A stretch of DNA of 64,000 nt from positions 873,812-937,811 of the forward strand of contig NZ_RRCM01000001.1 in the NCBI RefSeq assembly GCF_003862485.1, written 5' to 3'. The position numbers and the translations under genes are program-made. The stretch is from Lachnoanaerobaculum orale. GTDB taxonomy: Bacteria > Bacillota > Clostridia > Lachnospirales > Lachnospiraceae. Within the stretch, counting starts at the first letter, position 1. The number at the start of each line of letters is the position of its first letter. Shown here piece by piece: positions 18,244-26,951 of the stretch. The notes under the pieces were generated by a model. It was not told where the DNA came from. It ran no database searches and saw only the letters and a list, made by a program, of their open reading frames with translations.

Positions 18244-18936
18244 TTACATAATCTTCGCAAAGAATGAAGCGAAGATAACTGTTATAATACCTGCAACAGC
18301 TATGGAGAGTGAACTCATAGCACCTTCGGTTGCACCCATTTCAAGGGCCTTTGATGTACCGATAGCATGGGCTGAGGCACCGAGGCCGATACCCTTTGCT
18401 ATAGGGTTTGTAACTTTAAATACTTTGTATACAATATCCGCCATAACATTTCCGAACACACCTGTTACAATGATGACTGCGGTAGTGATAGTGGAAATAC
18501 CGCCAAGCTCTTCAGATACACCGATACCGATAGCGGTAGTAATGGACTTCGGTAACATTGAAACATAGTACTCATGCTTCAGGTGGAAGAGTATTGACAT
18601 AACCAGTATTGAGATAAGTGATGTCAATACGCCTGCTATAAGGCCGGACATAATAGCTTTAAAGTTGTCCTTTAAAAGTGTCAGCTTTGAATAAAGAGGA
18701 ATAGCAAGCGCTACAGTTGCCGGTGTAAGCAAATAGCTTATATATTTTGAACCGTTATAAAAATCTTTAAACTTGATATGGAATATAACAAGTACAAAGA
18801 TTACTATAATGATAGAGATTAGCAGCGGATTAAAAGCCGCTATCTTGGTCTTTTGCCTTAAAAATACACCTATTTGGTATGATACAAGGCATAGTAACAG
18901 ACCGAAAAATACAGAATTACTCAAAAAGTTAGTCAT
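18244..18936 (-). CDS. lrgB: LrgB/CidB-family membrane protein
   Basis: Polytopic membrane protein of 230 residues, the partner of LrgA. Typical landmarks are TPATVALAIPLY, SILFHLKHEY, the conserved PKSITTAIGIGVSEELGG loop and GIGLGASAHAIGTSKALEM. LrgAB was first described as an antiholin-like system acting on murein hydrolase activity; later work links it to pyruvate or glycolate uptake. Its start follows GAGGAGG and overlaps lrgA by 8 bp, so the two are translationally coupled. Last gene of the minus-strand operon that begins with asnS. Confidence 0.93.
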   Translation of the reverse strand: MTNFLSNSVFFGLLLCLVSYQIGVFLRQKTKIAAFNPLLISIIIVIFVLVIFHIKFKDFYNGSKYISYLLTPATVALAIPLYSKLTLLKDNFKAIMSGLIAGVLTSLISILVMSILFHLKHEYYVSMLPKSITTAIGIGVSEELGGISTITTAVIIVTGVFGNVMADIVYKVFKVTNPIAKGIGLGASAHAIGTSKALEMGATEGAMSSLSIAVAGIITVIFASFFAKIM

Positions 18937-19351
18937 TCTTTTTTGCCTCCTCTTGCATTTCTTTTATTATTTCTTCCTCTCTTTGTTTTTCCTCTTTTTT
19001 TACCTTTTTATCAAACTTTATAACAAATTCAGTCACTTTAGCTGAAACCGCCATTACAAGTATGGTTGAAACAAGAGTCATAATAAGCAAAGGTATAAGC
19101 ACAGGCTTTAAGCTTGGCCAAACATCAATAAGTCCTGCCGAAGCCGGGATGAACATAAGCGGCATTATGTCAATAAGAAACATTGAGCCGCTTTCCACTT
19201 GATGTAATTTAACTTTCTTTGAAACAAGTAAAGCAAGCATAATGACCAGTCCATAGATGCTTGCCGGTATGGGAAGCGGTAAAATTGCTTTTAGCACTTC
19301 CCCAAAAAAACTTACTAATAATATAATCAGAAATTGTCTGATAAAACGCAT
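18929..19351 (-). CDS. lrgA: LrgA/CidA-family holin-like protein
   Basis: Small membrane protein of 140 residues with four hydrophobic helices; the conserved LPLPIPASIYGLVIMLALL and DIMPLMFIPASAGLID segments are seen. Family proteins oligomerise like holins or act with LrgB in small carboxylate transport. The C-terminus is an unusually long, highly charged helix (KFDKKVKKEEKQREEEIIKE and beyond, about 30 residues) predicted to lie in the cytosol. The start follows AGGGAAG and is 8 bp after the YhaN-like gene, which places it in the same transcript. Confidence 0.9.
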   Translation of the reverse strand: MRFIRQFLIILLVSFFGEVLKAILPLPIPASIYGLVIMLALLVSKKVKLHQVESGSMFLIDIMPLMFIPASAGLIDVWPSLKPVLIPLLIMTLVSTILVMAVSAKVTEFVIKFDKKVKKEEKQREEEIIKEMQEEAKKND

Positions 19352-19359
19352 AAACTTCC

Positions 19360-21225
19360 CTACAATTCTATTAAATTAAAATCTTGCATTGTAGCCGTCA
19401 TAAGTTGAGCTTCTCTCATATGGCAGCTGAATACTATAATCTGCTCCGGAACATTGTTGGCAATCCATAGTAGTGCAGCTCTAAGTCTGATTGAATCGTA
19501 ATTTACAAAACTGTCATCAAATATAAAAGGTAATTCCTTGGCACGATTTTGCATAAGTCTGCCGGCGGCAATTCTAAGCGCCAGATAGACCTGATCCATA
19601 GTGCCTGAGCTTGCCTGTTCGATAGGAACAAGTCTGTTAGGTGTATTAAGGAATACGTTGAAGTTCTCATCGATAGAGATGGAGTCATATACGCCTCCTG
19701 TAATACCCTCAATAAGCTCTGAAGCGTCTTTGTTCAGATACAGACCGAAAGAGTTTTTGATGGTTTCGGAAAGGTTTCTTAGAGTTTCCGTTGCAAGATC
19801 TATAGCATCTATCTCAAATCTTATCTTATCGTTTTCTGCAATAATGTTTTTGAGAGCCGCATTGTCGTCCTTCATCTTTGCAAGCTTTTCCATAAGTTTT
19901 TCAAGTTCCCACTCGTTCTGCTTTTTAGCATCGATACCGCTGGCATAGGCGGCTTTTTTTGCACGAAGATTTTCAATATCTACGTTCAATGCCTCACTCT
20001 TTGCAATATCGGCAGCCATCTCATCAAAAATACTTATCTTTGAGCTGAGCTTTTTATTGGCACGATGTATATTTTCTTCAGTAATAGAGTCAAATGAACC
20101 TACTCTTGCCATTGTAGCCATCAAATTGACCTTCAGCTCCGTCAGATGCCTGTTGTCTTTATTGTATACGGTATAGATATATGCCGCAAATATAAGAGAT
20201 GCCAAGCATATGATAATGAAAAGTACCATAGCAAAAGGATAGCTTACACCTGTGGATGCGGTAATTATATTGGTTTTACCGGTCTTAAAGATATAAAGAG
20301 ACATTATCACACTCAGTATTGATAAAATCAGGAAAATCACAGAATATACCTTATTTATAGACTTCTTTTCAGACTCATAAGCTGAAAGGTAGTCGTTGTA
20401 ACCCTTGTTCAGTTCGTCCTGAAGCTGTACTATAGTGGATTTATCCACAAAGCCGAGGTCTGAAAGATGTTGCCTTTTGGAGGCGATACTCTCTATCAGA
20501 GTCTCTTTTTGAGCATTCAAGTCCATAATTCTTTTATCTGTTATGGCATCGGCTTCTTTTAATGTCTTCAAATGGCTTGAAAATTCAGGAGAGGAGATCT
20601 TCTTTTCCAAAACCCTGATTTCAGTAAGATTCTGGTTATAAGTCTTTGCGGCATCAGGATTTAGAGTAGCGGCAAATGCCTTTTTCTTTTCTTTCAAAAA
20701 ATCCGACGCCTTATTGATGTTCAAAGACATATTTCCGGTGGTGTTCATATTTGCAATGTAGTTTTTCAGCTCTACAACCATTTTTGCATCTGTAGCGGAT
20801 TTTAACTGTGAGATGCTTACAGTATTTGAGTAGGCTGTCTCAGTAAGGCCACAAAGTACTTCTTTTAAAAATTCGGATGCACCCTCAACAGGTTTGCCGT
20901 CAGTCTCGTTGATGATTGCAAAGGGGGTAGTGGCGGTCTTTGTAAAGTCTCTCTCTATACGATATGCCCTGTCGTGGTATGAGAAGCGAAGATTTCCGCC
21001 GTATATATCACCGTTGCCCCAAGGTTTGAACTTGGTCCATGTATCACTTTTGCTTGCTCTGCCCTTGGCTCTTTCAAGTCCGTAGAGCATTGCTTTGATG
21101 AACATAAATATAGTGGATTTGCCGGCTTCATTGTATCCGTAGACAATATTCATATTGTCACTGAAGGTCAAATCCTTATTTTTGAATTTGCCGAAGCCGT
21201 CTATATGTAGGCTAAGCAGTCTCAT
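19360..21225 (-). CDS. yhaN: YhaN/SbcC-like ATPase with two membrane helices
   Basis: SMC/Rad50-type ATPase of 621 residues. Walker A is GYNEAGKST (residues 30-38), a Q-loop is in VSISQLKSA, the ABC-type signature is in EQASSGTMDQVYLAL and Walker B is LPFIFDDS. The coiled-coil arm is interrupted by two strongly hydrophobic helices (SVIFLILSILSVIMSLYIF and FAMVLFIIICLASLIFAAY), so the protein is probably membrane-anchored, as in the YhaN group. It should pair with the nuclease encoded immediately upstream, with which it overlaps by 4 bp (ATGA). A role in DNA end processing or repair is inferred from SbcCD/Rad50-Mre11. Confidence 0.88.
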   Translation of the reverse strand: MRLLSLHIDGFGKFKNKDLTFSDNMNIVYGYNEAGKSTIFMFIKAMLYGLERAKGRASKSDTWTKFKPWGNGDIYGGNLRFSYHDRAYRIERDFTKTATTPFAIINETDGKPVEGASEFLKEVLCGLTETAYSNTVSISQLKSATDAKMVVELKNYIANMNTTGNMSLNINKASDFLKEKKKAFAATLNPDAAKTYNQNLTEIRVLEKKISSPEFSSHLKTLKEADAITDKRIMDLNAQKETLIESIASKRQHLSDLGFVDKSTIVQLQDELNKGYNDYLSAYESEKKSINKVYSVIFLILSILSVIMSLYIFKTGKTNIITASTGVSYPFAMVLFIIICLASLIFAAYIYTVYNKDNRHLTELKVNLMATMARVGSFDSITEENIHRANKKLSSKISIFDEMAADIAKSEALNVDIENLRAKKAAYASGIDAKKQNEWELEKLMEKLAKMKDDNAALKNIIAENDKIRFEIDAIDLATETLRNLSETIKNSFGLYLNKDASELIEGITGGVYDSISIDENFNVFLNTPNRLVPIEQASSGTMDQVYLALRIAAGRLMQNRAKELPFIFDDSFVNYDSIRLRAALLWIANNVPEQIIVFSCHMREAQLMTATMQDFNLIEL

Positions 21226-22298
21226 GTCTTCCCCCTTTCATCAGTAGTTCTGAGAAGTGCATTGATACCGTAGTATAGCGCCTTTTTATCAAGTTTGCTC
21301 ATATTCGGCCTGTCAAGCTCACGTATAAAAAATCCTATCATATCTGAAGGATGTTCCGCAAAAAGCTTTGCAAAATCATACTTGGGCTCGGAGTCGTCTA
21401 TAATTTCCGCAATTCTCAGTGTGGAGGCTAAAGATTCCAAATCAAATTCGATATCAGGATCTCTAAGCCCCTTTATTTTGAATCTGTATATATTTTGTTT
21501 ACCTTTTTTGTCTATAGTCTCTGTAAGAGAGGTGTGCAGCTCCGAGTTGGTAGTCTCAGGAGTCACATTGATGGTGAGCGATATATATGAAGTATTTGAA
21601 ATCTTTATAAACTCAAAAGACTTCATAAGTTTGGTTTCATTGTCAATCTCACCGTAATAAATTCCGTGGTCACCGGTTTCAGTCATATCAAGAGGTTCCG
21701 GTGAACCGCAGTACGCCATATGCCTGTCAAAAAGTACCTCATGCTTATGTATATGTCCAAGAGCTATATAAGATGAAGAAATCTTATTGAGTTCATTTTT
21801 ATCAAACGGCAAATGTGTGGCATCTCCGCCATGTAAAAGAAGAATCTTTATTCTGTCGTTTTCACGAATAGAAAGTCCTGAAACGATATTTTCTTTTACC
21901 TCCCTGTCATGGTATGAGAAGCCGTAGACTTCCGTATTGATGTCCGGAAAATATACACTGCTGATAGTAGGAGTGGACAAATAAACCACATTCTGCGCCC
22001 AAGGAAAGGTAAGTATATTATTGTTTTCTCTTAAGCAGTCATGATTTCCGGCTATTATAACCACCTTTGTATCAGGTATTGTGGAAAAAAGAAAATTGAC
22101 TTCCTTTAAATCACGACTGAAGGGCTGGGAGTGGAAGAGGTCTCCTGCGATAAGCAAAAGGTCAACTTCACGCTTTTTTGCAACCTCAATAATCTTTTGA
22201 AGTGAAGCTTTTACGGCGTCCGCCCTTTCCTTGCCCCAAGGTTTATTTGAATCAGGTTTCATACCATAATGAATATCACCTGTATGTATAAATTTCAT
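21222..22298 (-). CDS. yhaO: YhaO/SbcD-like metallophosphoesterase (DNA repair exonuclease)
   Basis: Mre11-type nuclease subunit of 358 residues. All five phosphoesterase motifs are visible: GDIHYG, GDLFHSQ, GNHDCLR, LLHGGDAT and GHIHKHE, which coordinate two metal ions. The C-terminal capping region is divergent, as in YhaO. Its stop codon overlaps the start of the ATPase gene. The start codon has GGGAGG 14 nt upstream, a longer spacing than usual, which may lower translation or point to coupling with asnS, 22 bp away. Confidence 0.9.
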   Translation of the reverse strand: MKFIHTGDIHYGMKPDSNKPWGKERADAVKASLQKIIEVAKKREVDLLLIAGDLFHSQPFSRDLKEVNFLFSTIPDTKVVIIAGNHDCLRENNNILTFPWAQNVVYLSTPTISSVYFPDINTEVYGFSYHDREVKENIVSGLSIRENDRIKILLLHGGDATHLPFDKNELNKISSSYIALGHIHKHEVLFDRHMAYCGSPEPLDMTETGDHGIYYGEIDNETKLMKSFEFIKISNTSYISLTINVTPETTNSELHTSLTETIDKKGKQNIYRFKIKGLRDPDIEFDLESLASTLRIAEIIDDSEPKYDFAKLFAEHPSDMIGFFIRELDRPNMSKLDKKALYYGINALLRTTDERGKT

Positions 22299-22320
22299 AT
22301 GGCTAAAGTTTACCTCCCTA

Positions 22321-23712
22321 TTATAATTCGCAATTGCCTACTGTTCTTGGGAATGGAAGTACGTCTCTGATATTTGACATTCCTGTAAGATACATAACGC
22401 AACGTTCAAATCCGAGACCGAAGCCTGAATGTCTGGTGGAACCGTATTTTCTGAGGTCAAGATAGAAGTCATAGTCTTTTTTATCCATACCGAGTTCCTC
22501 TATTCTTGCTAAAAGCTTATTATAGTCATCCTCTCTTTGGCTTCCGCCCATTATCTCACCTATTCCCGGAACCAAACAGTCCATAGCGGCTACAGTCTTT
22601 TTGTCCTCGTTTTCCTTCATATAGAATGCCTTGATTGCCTTAGGATAATCTGTCACAAAGATAGGCTTTTTAAATACCTGCTCTGTAAGGTAACGCTCGT
22701 GCTCAGTCTGAAGGTCACATCCCCATGAAACTTTGTATTCGAAGTTGTCATTGTTCTTTTCAAGTATTTCAACAGCTTCGGTATATGTAATTCTGCCGAA
22801 GTCGGACTCTGCAACATGGTGTAATCTTTCCAAAAGTCCCTTGTCAACAAACTGATTGAAAAACTCCATCTCAGGTGCCGCATTTTCAAGAACATAGTTT
22901 ATTATATATTTTAACATACTTTCAGCCAAATCCATATTGTCGTTAAGGTCGCCGAAAGCAAACTCAGGCTCAATCATCCAAAACTCCGCAGCATGTCTTG
23001 TAGTATTTGAATTTTCAGCTCTGAATGTAGGACCGAAGGTGTAGATATCTCTGAATGCCATAGCAAATGTCTCACCGTTTAACTGTCCTGAAACTGTAAG
23101 GTTGGTTTCCTTACCGAAAAAGTCCTGTGAAAAGTCCACACTGCCGTCTTTATTAAAAGGTATATCCTTAGGATCAAGAGTTGTGACTCGAAACATCTCG
23201 CCTGCACCCTCCGCATCACTTCCTGTAATTATTGGAGTATGTACATATACAAAGTCTCTTTCCTGGAAGAACTTATGTATTGCATATGCGATAAGAGATC
23301 TTACTCTGAATACCGCCTGGAATGTATTTGTTCTCGGACGAAGATGAGGAATAGTTCTAAGATACTCAAGCGTATGTCTTTTCTTTTGAAGAGGGTAGTC
23401 AGGGGTTGACTCACCTTCTACATCTATATGTGTAGCTTGAATCTCAAACGGTTGCTTTGCATTAGGAGTTGCAACAAGCATCCCCTTTACAATGAGCGCG
23501 GCACCGACATTTATCTTTGTCAATTTATTGAATTCGGGAAGTGTATCATGGTATACGACCTGTATTTGTTCAAAATAACTTCCATCACTTATAACTAAAA
23601 AGCCAAATGACTTTGAATCCCTGTTGCTTCTTACCCATCCACCGATTGTGATTTCACTGTCAATATACTTATCCCTGTTTTTGTATATTTCTCTCACTGT
23701 TGTCAGCTTCAT
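22321..23712 (-). CDS. asnS: asparaginyl-tRNA synthetase
   Basis: Class IIb aminoacyl-tRNA synthetase, 463 residues. An N-terminal OB-fold anticodon domain ([19 protein letters not shown]) precedes the catalytic core; motif 2 is [19 protein letters not shown] and motif 3 is [15 protein letters not shown], and the C-terminus RTVGNCEL is typical of AsnRS. The start follows AAGGAGG. It is the first gene of the operon asnS-yhaO-yhaN-lrgA-lrgB. No T-box leader is present. Confidence 0.97.
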   Translation of the reverse strand: MKLTTVREIYKNRDKYIDSEITIGGWVRSNRDSKSFGFLVISDGSYFEQIQVVYHDTLPEFNKLTKINVGAALIVKGMLVATPNAKQPFEIQATHIDVEGESTPDYPLQKKRHTLEYLRTIPHLRPRTNTFQAVFRVRSLIAYAIHKFFQERDFVYVHTPIITGSDAEGAGEMFRVTTLDPKDIPFNKDGSVDFSQDFFGKETNLTVSGQLNGETFAMAFRDIYTFGPTFRAENSNTTRHAAEFWMIEPEFAFGDLNDNMDLAESMLKYIINYVLENAAPEMEFFNQFVDKGLLERLHHVAESDFGRITYTEAVEILEKNNDNFEYKVSWGCDLQTEHERYLTEQVFKKPIFVTDYPKAIKAFYMKENEDKKTVAAMDCLVPGIGEIMGGSQREDDYNKLLARIEELGMDKKDYDFYLDLRKYGSTRHSGFGLGFERCVMYLTGMSNIRDVLPFPRTVGNCEL

Positions 23713-23759
23713 TAGATTTCCTCCTTAATACCACTTAGGCATAGATTTAGTAACATCTA

Positions 23760-23789
23760 ATTATAGCATAAAAGACTTTGTTTCGACAA
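23760..23789 (-). promoter_or_regulatory. promoter of the asnS operon
   Basis: Minus-strand TTGTCG, 18-bp spacer, TATAAT with a TGC extension. The leader is about 40 nt. The 344-bp region 23713-24056 holds only this promoter and the divergent glgC promoter; the A/T-rich middle shows nothing else that I recognise. Confidence 0.65.
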
Positions 23790-23980
23790 CTTAAGAACGG
23801 ATATTATTTTGTGTTTTATACGATATAAATGCTCTGGTGAAATCTAACAAAAATTATTTGAAAAATTTGTGCAATTTTTATTGAGAATCTCTGTATTGAA
23901 TAATTGAAAGGTAAGTATATAGATTGAATATGAAATTTCGCTAAAACTTAGAAAAAATCGTGTTAAAATAAAATCTTTTA

Positions 23981-24009
23981 TTCACAATCGAGTAAATTTA
24001 TGCTATAAT
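23981..24009 (+). promoter_or_regulatory. promoter of glgCD
   Basis: TTCACA, 17-bp spacer, perfect TATAAT with TGC extension, 47 bp before the glgC start. Confidence 0.75.
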
Positions 24010-24056
24010 TCTAAATGTAAACATAAGGAATTAGCATTAGGCAACGAGGTGTGTAC

Positions 24057-25331
24057 ATGATTAAAAAGGAAATGATAGCTATGTTGTTGGCAGGAGGTCA
24101 AGGCAGTCGTCTTGGTGTACTGACACATAATGTAGCAAAACCGGCAGTTTCGTTTGGTGGTAAGTACAGGATTATAGATTTTCCATTGAGCAATTGTATC
24201 AACTCAGGTGTTGATACGGTTGGAGTCTTGACTCAGTACCAACCTCTGAGACTGAATACCCACATAGGAATAGGTATTCCGTGGGATTTGGATAGGAATA
24301 TGGGTGGCGTAACCGTTTTACCGCCGTATGAAAATGCTTCAGGTAGTGACTGGTATTCAGGAACTGCCAATGCAATTTACCAGAATCTTGAATATATGGA
24401 GAGTTATAATCCTGATTATGTTTTGATACTTTCGGGTGATCATATATATAAGATGGACTATGAGGTAATGCTTGATTATCATAAAGCAAATAATGCAGAC
24501 GTGACTATAGCAGCTATGCCTGTTTCGATGGAGGAGGCATCAAGATTTGGAATATTGATAACCGATGAACATAGCAGAGTGACGGAGTTTGAAGAGAAAC
24601 CTAAACATCCGAGATCAAATCTTGCTTCTATGGGTATATATATTTTCTCATGGAAGGCGCTTAGGGATTCTTTGATAGAATTGTCAAATGTAGCCGGATG
24701 TGATTTTGGTAAACATATTATTCCTCATGTTTTTAATAACGGCGGAAGAATTTTCAGCTATGAGTATAACGGCTATTGGAAAGACGTAGGTACTCTTGAA
24801 TCATATTGGGAAGCCAATATGGAACTTGTAGATATTATACCGGAGTTCAACCTTTATGAAGAATACTGGAAGATATATACAAAGGGAGATATTATCACTC
24901 CACAGTATATATCGGCTACTTCTACTATAAATAAGAGTATCATCGGAGAAGGTGTTGAAATTTATGGAGAAGTCAACAACTCGGTTATAGGTGCCGGGGT
25001 TGTTATTGAAGAGGGGGCTGTAGTTAACGACTCCATAGTTATGAAAGGTAGTAGAATAGGAGCAAACTCCAAGATAAATAAGGCTATTATCGCTGAGAAT
25101 TCTGTAGTTGGAAAAGATTGCGAGATAGGTGCTTTCGATTATTGTGAAAGCAATTACGATAAAAAAGTATATAATTGTGATCTGGCAGTTATTGGAGAAA
25201 AAACAAATATCCCTGATGGCGTGGTTATCGGTAAAAACACGGCTATTTTGGGAAATACAACCATAGATGATTATGTGGATAAGAAACTTTTAAGCGGTGA
25301 CTTCATTGTAAAGGTAGGTGGCAGGTTATGA
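24057..25331 (+). CDS. glgC: glucose-1-phosphate adenylyltransferase, catalytic subunit
   Basis: ADP-glucose pyrophosphorylase, first committed step of glycogen synthesis, 424 residues. The nucleotide-binding loop [23 protein letters not shown] and [11 protein letters not shown] with the metal-binding Asp are present, and the C-terminus is a left-handed beta-helix of hexapeptide repeats ([19 protein letters not shown]). The ATG at 24057 follows GAGGTG at 7-nt spacing; a GTG two codons earlier overlaps it. It overlaps glgD by 4 bp (ATGA). No glgA, glgB or glgP is in the window. Confidence 0.95.
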   Translation: MIKKEMIAMLLAGGQGSRLGVLTHNVAKPAVSFGGKYRIIDFPLSNCINSGVDTVGVLTQYQPLRLNTHIGIGIPWDLDRNMGGVTVLPPYENASGSDWYSGTANAIYQNLEYMESYNPDYVLILSGDHIYKMDYEVMLDYHKANNADVTIAAMPVSMEEASRFGILITDEHSRVTEFEEKPKHPRSNLASMGIYIFSWKALRDSLIELSNVAGCDFGKHIIPHVFNNGGRIFSYEYNGYWKDVGTLESYWEANMELVDIIPEFNLYEEYWKIYTKGDIITPQYISATSTINKSIIGEGVEIYGEVNNSVIGAGVVIEEGAVVNDSIVMKGSRIGANSKINKAIIAENSVVGKDCEIGAFDYCESNYDKKVYNCDLAVIGEKTNIPDGVVIGKNTAILGNTTIDDYVDKKLLSGDFIVKVGGRL

Positions 25332-26449
25332 GAGCAATAGGAATAGTATTGGCGGGTGGAAACTCAAAGAGAATGAAAGAACTGTCCAACAAGAGGGCTA
25401 TTGCTGCAATGCCTATCGCCGGAAGCTATAGAAGTATAGATTTTGCACTCAGCAATATGTCAAATTCACATGTACAGAAAGTGGCTGTATTTACACAGTA
25501 TAATTCAAGATCTCTAAACGAACATTTAAGTTCATCAAAGTGGTGGGATTTTGGAAGAAAACAAGGTGGATTGTTTGTTTTTACACCGACTATTACCGCT
25601 GAGAGTTCAGATTGGTATAGAGGTACTGCAGATGCGCTTTACCAAAATCTGATTTTTTTAAAAAGATCTCATGAGCCGTATGTTATTATATGTGCAGGTG
25701 ACGGTGTATATAAACTTGACTATAATAAAGTATTGGAGTATCATATAGAAAAGAAGGCAGATATTACTGTAGTATGCAAGAAAGCGAATGATACAGAAGA
25801 TTTGACGAGATTCGGTATGGTTTCAATAAATGATGACGGAAGAATAGTCAGTTTTGAGGAAAAACCGATAGTTACAGATTCTGTAAATATATCTTGTGGT
25901 ATTTATATTATCAGAAGGAGACAGCTTATTGAATTGATTGAGAGAAGCATAGCGGAGGACAGATATGACTTCGTAAAAGATATCTTGATCAGATACAAGA
26001 ATTTAAAAAGAATTTATGCATATAAGCTTAATACATATTGGAGCAATATAGCTTCGGTAGAATCGTATTATAAGACTAATATGGACTTTCTTAAGAAGGA
26101 GGTGAGGGATCATTTCTTTGTAGAATATCCCGGCATTTATTCTAAGGTTGACGATTTGCCGCCGGCGAAGTATAATCCGGGGGCTAAGGTGTCAAATTCA
26201 CTTATTGCAAGTGGCTGTATCATAAACGGTACAGTTGAAAACTCAGTTCTTTTTAATAAATCGTACGTAGGAAACGGTTGTATAATTAGGAATTCTGTTA
26301 TTTTGAATGATGTATACATCGGCGACAATACAGTTATTGAAAATTGTATCGTAGAGAGCCGTGATACAATACGTGCAAATTCGACTTATATTGGGACAGC
26401 AGAGCAGATCAAAATAGTAATAGAAAAAAACGAAAGATACACTCTATAA
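25328..26449 (+). CDS. glgD: GlgD, regulatory ADP-glucose pyrophosphorylase subunit
   Basis: Paralogue of GlgC, 373 residues. The loop is changed to [20 protein letters not shown] and the catalytic block to [12 protein letters not shown]; in Firmicutes, GlgD alone is poorly active but raises GlgC activity in a mixed tetramer. The short beta-helix domain is retained ([20 protein letters not shown]). The overlapping start ensures coupled synthesis with GlgC. Confidence 0.93.
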   Translation: MRAIGIVLAGGNSKRMKELSNKRAIAAMPIAGSYRSIDFALSNMSNSHVQKVAVFTQYNSRSLNEHLSSSKWWDFGRKQGGLFVFTPTITAESSDWYRGTADALYQNLIFLKRSHEPYVIICAGDGVYKLDYNKVLEYHIEKKADITVVCKKANDTEDLTRFGMVSINDDGRIVSFEEKPIVTDSVNISCGIYIIRRRQLIELIERSIAEDRYDFVKDILIRYKNLKRIYAYKLNTYWSNIASVESYYKTNMDFLKKEVRDHFFVEYPGIYSKVDDLPPAKYNPGAKVSNSLIASGCIINGTVENSVLFNKSYVGNGCIIRNSVILNDVYIGDNTVIENCIVESRDTIRANSTYIGTAEQIKIVIEKNERYTL

Positions 26450-26474
26450 GGAGACTAAGGGGGGGATTCAAATA

Positions 26475-26756
26475 ATGCAGATTACTGATGTCAGAGTTAG
26501 AAGAATTGATAAAGAAGGTAAGATGAAGGCTGTTGTTTCTATCACTTTGGATAATGAGTTTGTTATTCACGATATTAAGGTGATTGAAGGTGAAAAAGGA
26601 TTATTTATTGCTATGCCAAGCAGAATGGCGGCAGATGGCGAGTACAGAGATATCGCACATCCTATAAATTCTCAGACAAGAGAACTTATTTCAGAGACAG
26701 TCATCGGAAAGTATGAAGCAATGTTGCTTGAAGGGGCAGCAGACGTAAATGTATAA
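26475..26756 (+). CDS. spoVG: SpoVG family regulator
   Basis: Small site-specific DNA/RNA-binding protein, 93 residues. The whole length matches the family ([48 protein letters not shown]). It was first described in Bacillus sporulation and septation but is widely kept in non-sporulating Firmicutes as a global post-transcriptional regulator. Preceded by a GGGGGG-rich ribosome site; 25 bp after glgD, so probably part of the glgCD transcript. Confidence 0.95.
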   Translation: MQITDVRVRRIDKEGKMKAVVSITLDNEFVIHDIKVIEGEKGLFIAMPSRMAADGEYRDIAHPINSQTRELISETVIGKYEAMLLEGAADVNV

Positions 26757-26793
26757 TTTGTTGAGTGTGAAATTTATATAATGAAGTTTTTTG

Positions 26794-26818
26794 GGGGCTG
26801 TGTAAACAGCCCCTGTTT
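26794..26818 (+). terminator. probable terminator after spoVG
   Basis: Perfect stem GGGGCTGT / ACAGCCCC with a GTAA loop. The T tail is weak (TGTTTGCG), so termination may be partial. Confidence 0.5.
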
Positions 26819-26842
26819 GCGTTCTATATAATTTTACTAAGC

Positions 26843-26871
26843 TTGATAGATTGGAGTTTTCCTGATATAAT
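26843..26871 (+). promoter_or_regulatory. promoter of gdpP-rplI-dnaB
   Basis: TTGATA, 17-bp spacer, perfect TATAAT with TGA extension; the leader is about 74 nt. Confidence 0.75.
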
Positions 26872-26951
26872 CAGACTGAGCTTTCTTAATGAAAGTATAA
26901 GAGTTTTGTCTTATATGAATTAAGACATTATTTTGATACAATGGAGATGCT

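Noticed and set aside
23713-24056. T-box or other riboswitch upstream of asnS or glgC
   Set aside because: The predicted leaders are about 40-50 nt, and no T-box sequence or long structured leader is seen.
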